From Paenibacillus azoreducens (GTDB lineage Bacteria; Bacillota; Bacilli; Paenibacillales; Paenibacillaceae), in the NCBI RefSeq assembly GCF_021654775.1, contig NZ_AP025343.1, positions 2,633,501-2,697,500 of the forward strand: a stretch of 64,000 bases of DNA, given 5' to 3'. The position numbers were made by a program, and so were the translations under genes. Below the pieces are notes generated by a model that saw only the letters and a list, made by a program, of their open reading frames with translations, was not told the DNA's origin and did no database searches. Of the stretch, positions 59,909 through 64,000 are shown one piece after another (the first letter of the stretch is position 1; every line of letters starts with the position of its first letter).

Positions 59909-60186
59909 CAAAAAAACTCTCAATCCGCACACTACTTGCGTAGTAAGGGACGAGAGTTGTTCGTGGTACCACCCTAATTTACCGCCGATTTGGAGCCGGC
60001 AGCCTCAGAGGCCCGATAAGGACCTGATTTGATAACGGAAATGACCCGGCTGTACCTACTTCAATGTTCGATACAGCTTCTCTGGAACGCTAAGGCGGCT
60101 TGTTTGTCACCGGTTTGCACCACCCACCGGCTCTCTGCAGACTTCCAAGGACCTTCTTTCCTTCATCGGCTTTAACTCGTTAATTT
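59909..60186 (-). promoter_or_regulatory. T-box leader of serA
   Basis: On the minus strand the T-box sequence AGGGTGGTACCACG (59975-59962) is followed by a terminator: AACTCTC...GAGAGTT with a long T tract ending near 59909. Upstream, a Stem I-like part has the AGAGAG bulge, GGTGGGTGGTGC and GTAGG-CAGCCGGG segments. Such leaders read tRNA charging; for serA a serine tRNA is expected. The specifier lies in GTATCGAACATTG; UCG (Ser) is present there but ACA and AAC overlap it, so I cannot fix the codon by eye. Confidence 0.88.
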
Positions 60187-60192
60187 TTTCAT

Positions 60193-60222
60193 AATGTATC
60201 ACGTGCTTGAGGTCGCTGTCAA
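60193..60222 (-). promoter_or_regulatory. SigA promoter of the serA T-box transcript
   Basis: On the minus strand a perfect TTGACA (60222-60217), an 18-base spacer and TACATT (60198-60193), just upstream of the T-box leader. Confidence 0.75.
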
Positions 60223-60324
60223 TAGGAAACCTTCACTTCTTGAATCCATCGTACCAAATCTGCTATGATTTTTAGTATAGTTGTTGACGTTTTTCGCCAA
60301 ATCATTTTACAAATTTTGACGCAA

Positions 60325-61218
60325 TCAGGTTTCATCGAAGAAAGGGATTTGCGGCAGCAATTCCTTTTGGCCGTATTGCTCTTTCAGCTGGCAGAAAATT
60401 TGCGGGCGGATTGCATCCGTCTTCTGCAGATGTTTGACGGTCGCTTGAAGCGAATCAAGCTTGTACTGCTTTGCTTTTCCAGAAGCCAGCCAATAATCAA
60501 CTACTGCGGTTATATCCTGCGGATCCGCCGCACTGAAGTATGAACTGTTCAGCAGAACGGCCGATACGGCTTCGTTTTTGACCATGAGCGGCAATTTTTT
60601 CCATTCATCTAATTTAAGGATGGAAGGCAAGGAATATTGGCCAGGGATGGAAGGACTCACCTTCGTTCCCCATTTTAGCATGGATGCATAATATTGTTTT
60701 TGAGCCATGAGACCATATTTGACGGCATTTTGATAAAATGGATCCTGCGTGAACCGGACGGCGGTCATTTTGGCATCAGTACTGTTCTCGGCGGCCTGAC
60801 TCGCAGCTGTCCCGAATAAATGAAGGCTTTTTAGCGTATTGTTTTGCGACTGCTGAAGCAGCGGCGATGAATCGAATACCGAAGCTTGAAGTACTTCGTT
60901 GTATGAATCATTAGCCAGCTTGGCGAGCTGCTTGAAATCTTTTGCAGACAGGATTTGGTTATCCGTCCCGCTCAGCCATTCTTGCTTGAATTCCCGATAA
61001 GGCAAAAATACGGTATGATAGAAGGTAACGACATCCTGCTGCTGGTACGAATCAGTAAAGTCAGGGGAAAGGGAAGACAATTTGAGCTGATTGTATTTTT
61101 CCTCTGTCCGATTGGCGCCGATATGAACCCCGGATAGAAACGCGGCGGCGGATATGAGCAGCGCCAGGATGAACAAAAGGCTGAAGTAGAGTTCGAAACG
61201 GGAGGGACTGTTTTTCAT
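60325..61218 (-). CDS. Membrane-anchored hypothetical protein
   Basis: About 297 residues: one N-terminal transmembrane helix (about 10-32, LYFSLLFILALLISAAAFLSG) and a long, helix-rich, Gln/Ser/Lys-rich domain probably outside the membrane. No enzyme motif is recognised. ATG 61218 has AAAGGAG about 11 bases upstream; the GTG at 61230 directly abuts the ribosome site and is less likely. Monocistronic, divergent from the CPBP protease gene with a gap of about 70 bases, and ending about 100 bases before the serA promoter. Confidence 0.7.
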   Translation of the reverse strand: MKNSPSRFELYFSLLFILALLISAAAFLSGVHIGANRTEEKYNQLKLSSLSPDFTDSYQQQDVVTFYHTVFLPYREFKQEWLSGTDNQILSAKDFKQLAKLANDSYNEVLQASVFDSSPLLQQSQNNTLKSLHLFGTAASQAAENSTDAKMTAVRFTQDPFYQNAVKYGLMAQKQYYASMLKWGTKVSPSIPGQYSLPSILKLDEWKKLPLMVKNEAVSAVLLNSSYFSAADPQDITAVVDYWLASGKAKQYKLDSLQATVKHLQKTDAIRPQIFCQLKEQYGQKELLPQIPFFDET

Positions 61219-61287
61219 TTTCTCTTGCACTCCTTTAAATGGTGATGATCTTTGTACCGTTAATAACTACAGACAGGCAGGCTTAAC

Positions 61288-61881
61288 ATGAAAAAATTTA
61301 AATTCCGTGTGCCCAAATTGAAACAGGCCACGCCGGATCAGCTGACAGACCGTCTGCTCTTGATCAATCTTTACCTGACACAAGGTCTTACCTTCATTAT
61401 CGGATTGATATGGATATTATTTCAGAAAAGAAACCCTCTTGAACTATTCATTGCGCATAAAGGTGACTATTTTGTGGCATGGGGGCTTGGACTGGCCGGC
61501 GTGATGTTTTTAATTGATTTCGTGGTCTCGCGTTTAACGCCTGAGGAAGTCATGGACGACGGCGGAATCAACAACATGCTGTTTCAAAATCGCCCCGTCT
61601 GGCATATCGTACTCATCGCCGCTGTTGTTGCGGTCTGTGAGGAACTTTTGTTCCGCGGCGCCATTCAGCACGCTTTCGGTGCCTATTGGACCAGCATTTT
61701 GTTCGCGGTTATTCACGTCCGGTATTTAAAGCATTGGATTCCAACGGGTTGGGTGTTTCTCAGCAGTTATGGGCTTGGATATATTTATATCCACTCCGGG
61801 ACGCTGCTTGCCCCGATCGTATGCCATTTTGCGATAGATTGTATATCCGGGTTAGTGATTCGATTTCGGAGGGAATCATGA
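61288..61881 (+). CDS. CPBP family intramembrane metalloprotease
   Basis: A 197-residue polytopic membrane protein of the CAAX-protease/bacteriocin-processing (Abi) family. Catalytic motifs: EELLFRG near 119-125 (Glu pair and Arg), FAVIH near 140 (FxxxH) and HFAID near 182 (HxxxB). Hydrophobic segments near 27-47, 63-85, 103-120, 133-145 and 160-195. The N-terminal 20 residues are very basic. Substrate unknown. It overlaps the next gene by 4 bases (ATGA), opening a three-gene overlapping unit. Confidence 0.87.
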   Translation: MKKFKFRVPKLKQATPDQLTDRLLLINLYLTQGLTFIIGLIWILFQKRNPLELFIAHKGDYFVAWGLGLAGVMFLIDFVVSRLTPEEVMDDGGINNMLFQNRPVWHIVLIAAVVAVCEELLFRGAIQHAFGAYWTSILFAVIHVRYLKHWIPTGWVFLSSYGLGYIYIHSGTLLAPIVCHFAIDCISGLVIRFRRES

Positions 61882-62339
61882 GTACAGAATTAAGCAGAGT
61901 AGAAACCTACAGTAAAAAACGAAAAAAAAACTATGAAAAAAAGCCCCCCTTGTCCGCTCCAGAAGGACAACCGGCTCGCACAAGCAAACCGAAACGGGAG
62001 CGCATCAAACCATCGGCTTCATTAAGCAGGGTGAGAGCGAAGGGGAGAAGAAACGACAGCATACAGACTGCTGAGGATGAACAGCCGCAAAAGAAAGTTT
62101 CGTCTGCTTCGGGAATGTCACGATCCCGTACCGAAAGGCATAAAGCAGAAAAGGAAACGGGCGTGAGGAGAGAAGAGGACCCTCAATCTACTCCATCCCG
62201 AGCCGAAAAATATGGGGCCCGCAAAAATATTCTGAGCAAGTATTTTACGAACTCATTATTTTTCCTGTTTCTTGTTCTGACGGCATTTCTCGTATATTGG
62301 GGGATCAAAGGCGCCCCTCCGCTGGGGGAACTATGGTGA
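61878..62339 (+). CDS. Basic protein with a C-terminal membrane anchor
   Basis: A 153-residue protein: about 120 N-terminal residues very rich in Lys, Arg, Ser and Glu and apparently disordered, then one hydrophobic segment near 124-143 (LFFLFLVLTAFLVYWGI) close to the C-terminus. It would be a tail-anchored or single-pass membrane protein with a long basic cytoplasmic region. No family is recognised. ATG overlaps the upstream stop; GGAGGGA is 3 bases before it. The stop overlaps the phosphoesterase start. Confidence 0.7.
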   Translation: MSTELSRVETYSKKRKKNYEKKPPLSAPEGQPARTSKPKRERIKPSASLSRVRAKGRRNDSIQTAEDEQPQKKVSSASGMSRSRTERHKAEKETGVRREEDPQSTPSRAEKYGARKNILSKYFTNSLFFLFLVLTAFLVYWGIKGAPPLGELW

Positions 62340-63175
62340 CCCCGGCGCTCCTGTGGAGCGCGGGCATCCTTGCGGCGTGCTTCATCTTGCTTTTGGCAAG
62401 GATGTCATATGAAGCAAGGATTCATGCCATCACGGATTCGGAGGTTTTTCTCGAGCGTTTGCCGGAAGCTTTTGAGGGAAGCCGTATTTTTTTTATTTCG
62501 GATATTCATAAGCGGAAGCTTTCCAGAGCATTTATGGAGTCCCTGCAAGGGAAGGCGGATTGGGTCATACTTGGCGGCGATATAATGGAGCAGAACGTGC
62601 CGCTGGAGCGCGTCCGGGAAAACCTCGCTATGCTGGCGGCTATAGGACCGGCATATGCTGTCTATGGCAATCATGATTTGAAAGCCGATCCTGAAGGGTT
62701 GGCCAGAGTGCTTAAAGAAGCAGGCTGTACTTTGTTAAGGAATGAAAATGTGGTCCTGAAACGGGGCGGCGGGCAGATTCTGCTCACTGGCATCGACCAA
62801 CCGCTGCACAAGCGGGACGGATACGCGCCGCCTCCAAGGGTACCTGACGGTTTTGCCGATTTATGCCGTGTCGCGGTTGTACATGATCCCGCCTGGATCC
62901 GGTTCTTACCGGAAAAACCCGCGGATTTGATTCTCGCCGGCCATACCCATGGCGGCCAGATCCGCTTCCCCGTATTCGGGGCGATCCGGTTAAACTCGTT
63001 TTACCGTAAATATGATTGCGGCTGGTTCAAATGGTATCAACCTCAGTCAGCCGTAAAGACGCCGCAGTTGCTTATCAGCCGCGGTTTCGGCAACAGACGC
63101 GTCACGCTGCGTTTATGCTGCCCGGCTGAAATGCACATGATCCGGCTGAGAAAAGCTCCGGCAAAACCTTCATAA
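62333..63175 (+). CDS. Membrane-anchored metallophosphoesterase (YkuE-like)
   Basis: About 280 residues: an N-terminal transmembrane helix (about 4-24) followed by a calcineurin-like phosphoesterase domain with FISDIHKRKL near 51, GGDIMEQ near 81, GNHD near 112, VHDPAW near 184 and GHTHGGQ near 204. This is the layout of YkuE/YaeI-type phosphodiesterases that hydrolyse UDP-2,3-diacylglucosamine-like or other phosphodiesters; the substrate here is unknown. ATG 62333 follows GGGGGA closely and overlaps the upstream gene by 7 bases; GTG 62336 is an alternative. Confidence 0.87.
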   Translation: MVTPALLWSAGILAACFILLLARMSYEARIHAITDSEVFLERLPEAFEGSRIFFISDIHKRKLSRAFMESLQGKADWVILGGDIMEQNVPLERVRENLAMLAAIGPAYAVYGNHDLKADPEGLARVLKEAGCTLLRNENVVLKRGGGQILLTGIDQPLHKRDGYAPPPRVPDGFADLCRVAVVHDPAWIRFLPEKPADLILAGHTHGGQIRFPVFGAIRLNSFYRKYDCGWFKWYQPQSAVKTPQLLISRGFGNRRVTLRLCCPAEMHMIRLRKAPAKPS

Positions 63176-63182
63176 GAAATAT

Positions 63183-63227
63183 AAAAAGGCACCTTCCGAA
63201 TTGCAGCGGATCGTGCCCTTTTATTTT
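63183..63227. terminator. Bidirectional terminator between convergent genes
   Basis: AAAAAGGCACCTTCCG pairs imperfectly with CGGATCGTGCCCTTTT; it separates the phosphoesterase gene from the opposing deacetylase gene, with A and T flanks on both sides. Confidence 0.75.
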
Positions 63228-63242
63228 GGCGCTGCTGCGCCG

Positions 63243-64000
63243 TTATCTCATTTCAAGTTCAATGCTGCGCGGATCCACAAAGGTGTAGCCTTTGCTTTCA
63301 AGCTGGGTCAGCAGCTGGTCCAGCGCTTCGGTCGTCCATGGCAGTTCATGCATCAAAATATTGCTTCCCGGATGAAGTTGATCGAGAACGTTCTTGATCA
63401 ACTTCTGCGGATTATCAGTTCCTTTGGATTTCATCGTCCAATCAAGCGAGCCGTTTGACCAGGTCATATATAGAAGACCGTTTTCCTTGGCGATTTTTTT
63501 TCCGATATCTCCACCTTCGCCAAAAGGGGGACGGAAAAATACCGGTGCTTCACCTACCGTATCCTTTACGATTTTCTGTACATCCTCGATTTGCTGCCTT
63601 ACTTTCGCTTCGGATTCCTTCCGCAATGAAATATGATCCCAACTGTGATTGCCGATGATCTGACCGCGGTCATGAATGAGCTTAAGCAAGCTCGGATTTT
63701 CTTTAACCCGGTATCCGTTTACGAAAAATATAGCTTTGGCATGATGCTTGTCCAGCGTATCGATCAGGCTGTTGATCCATTCCGCTTTTTTAGGGCCGTC
63801 ATCGAAGCTCAGAAGTACGACCTTTTTTTCGCCGTTTTCGTCGTTCGGGACAATGTTGTACGCTTTATTCAAGTGGTATGTCAAAGGAACGGCAGCCTGG
63901 TCGTTCTGACCGCTCGCGCTGTCCTGATCGCTGCCTTCTTTTTTCGCGTCCTCAGCATTCTTTGGATTGGCGGCGGACTTCCCTGCATCAGATTTCTCGG
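63243..64000 (-). CDS. Polysaccharide deacetylase family protein, C-terminal part
   Basis: NodB-homology carbohydrate esterase (CE4), probably acting on peptidoglycan or another cell-surface glycan. The frame stays open through the right edge, so the N-terminus (presumably signal peptide or lipobox) is missing. The visible part starts with a low-complexity linker rich in Lys, Ala, Asp and Gly, then the catalytic domain: LLSFDDGP (metal-binding Asp pair), NHSWDH (two His), RPPFGEGG and the C-terminal LMHE. Near the end LDQLLTQLESKGYTFV is typical. The window ends about 40 residues before the domain. Confidence 0.88.
   Translation of the reverse strand, partial: EKSDAGKSAANPKNAEDAKKEGSDQDSASGQNDQAAVPLTYHLNKAYNIVPNDENGEKKVVLLSFDDGPKKAEWINSLIDTLDKHHAKAIFFVNGYRVKENPSLLKLIHDRGQIIGNHSWDHISLRKESEAKVRQQIEDVQKIVKDTVGEAPVFFRPPFGEGGDIGKKIAKENGLLYMTWSNGSLDWTMKSKGTDNPQKLIKNVLDQLHPGSNILMHELPWTTEALDQLLTQLESKGYTFVDPRSIELEMR

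Noticed and set aside
62141..62200. The low-complexity Lys/Arg/Glu stretch in the basic membrane protein as a possible frameshifted gene.
   Set aside because: The frame is uninterrupted, has tight overlaps on both sides and a clean membrane helix, so it looks like a genuine disordered region.
1..64000. Possible CRISPR arrays, prophage, insertion sequences, tRNA or rRNA genes.
   Set aside because: No regularly spaced direct repeats, transposase or integrase genes other than xerD, or RNA gene sequences were recognised.

Overview
The window reads as a continuous stretch of chromosome from an endospore-forming Firmicute, most likely Paenibacillus or a close relative. The basis is gene content and order: a complete sporulation backbone (spoIVB-spo0A, spoIIM-fur-xerD, dacF-spoIIAA-AB-sigF-spoVA, gerW, dacB-spmA-spmB), B. 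subtilis-like neighbourhoods, moderate GC, frequent TTG/GTG starts with strong ribosome binding sites, and SigA, SigE, SigG and SigH-type promoters. No rRNA, tRNA, insertion sequence, prophage or CRISPR array was seen.

Layout. 1-9350: xseB (end only)-ispA-dxs-tlyA, then a new promoter for an anchored hypothetical protein, argR and recN, then spoIVB and spo0A. 9500-16000: small accessory and spore genes (sspH, a 56-residue ORF, phosphoesterase, stalk-domain protein, an MBL lipoprotein with its DUF3006 partner, a CuA-type cupredoxin, tdk, DUF2627). 16183-21911: branched-chain 2-oxoacid dehydrogenase operon (lpdV-bkdAA-bkdAB-bkdB) followed by lipB, which supplies the lipoyl precursor for that type of complex. 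22-30.7 kb: M20 peptidase, TPR protein, mciZ, nudF-endoQ-spoIIM, fur, yqzK-xerD-punA. 31-38.4 kb: dacF, the spoIIA operon with its own SigH promoter, spoVAA-AB-AF, lysA. 38.6-43.9 kb: ppiB and an FMN-riboswitch-controlled riboflavin operon (ribD-ribE-ribBA-ribH). 44.3-58 kb: scpAB, an FGE-like orphan, DUF2953-gerW, dacB-spmAB, an amidase-like protein, rluB, resABC-resDE. 58-64 kb: T-box-controlled serA, an anchored hypothetical protein, an overlapping CPBP protease/basic membrane protein/phosphoesterase operon, and the C-terminal part of a polysaccharide deacetylase running off the right edge.

The strongest non-standard signal is a dispersed, structured intergenic repeat family. Module B (stem AAGAAAAAC/GTTTTTCTT around a conserved TCTTC core) occurs at least five times. 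In three copies it is preceded by a hairpin module A (GATTATAGAA/TTCTATAATC). Two full copies and one half copy sit directly behind Rho-independent terminators. Other structured intergenic elements lie at 11.9, 13.2, 22.1 and 43.2 kb. Small genes that are easy to miss were found at 9973, 21913 (Prli42-like) and 24928 (MciZ). Two enzymes carry substitutions at catalytic motifs: Tdk has Gly to Glu in the P-loop and XerD has the first catalytic Arg replaced by Lys.
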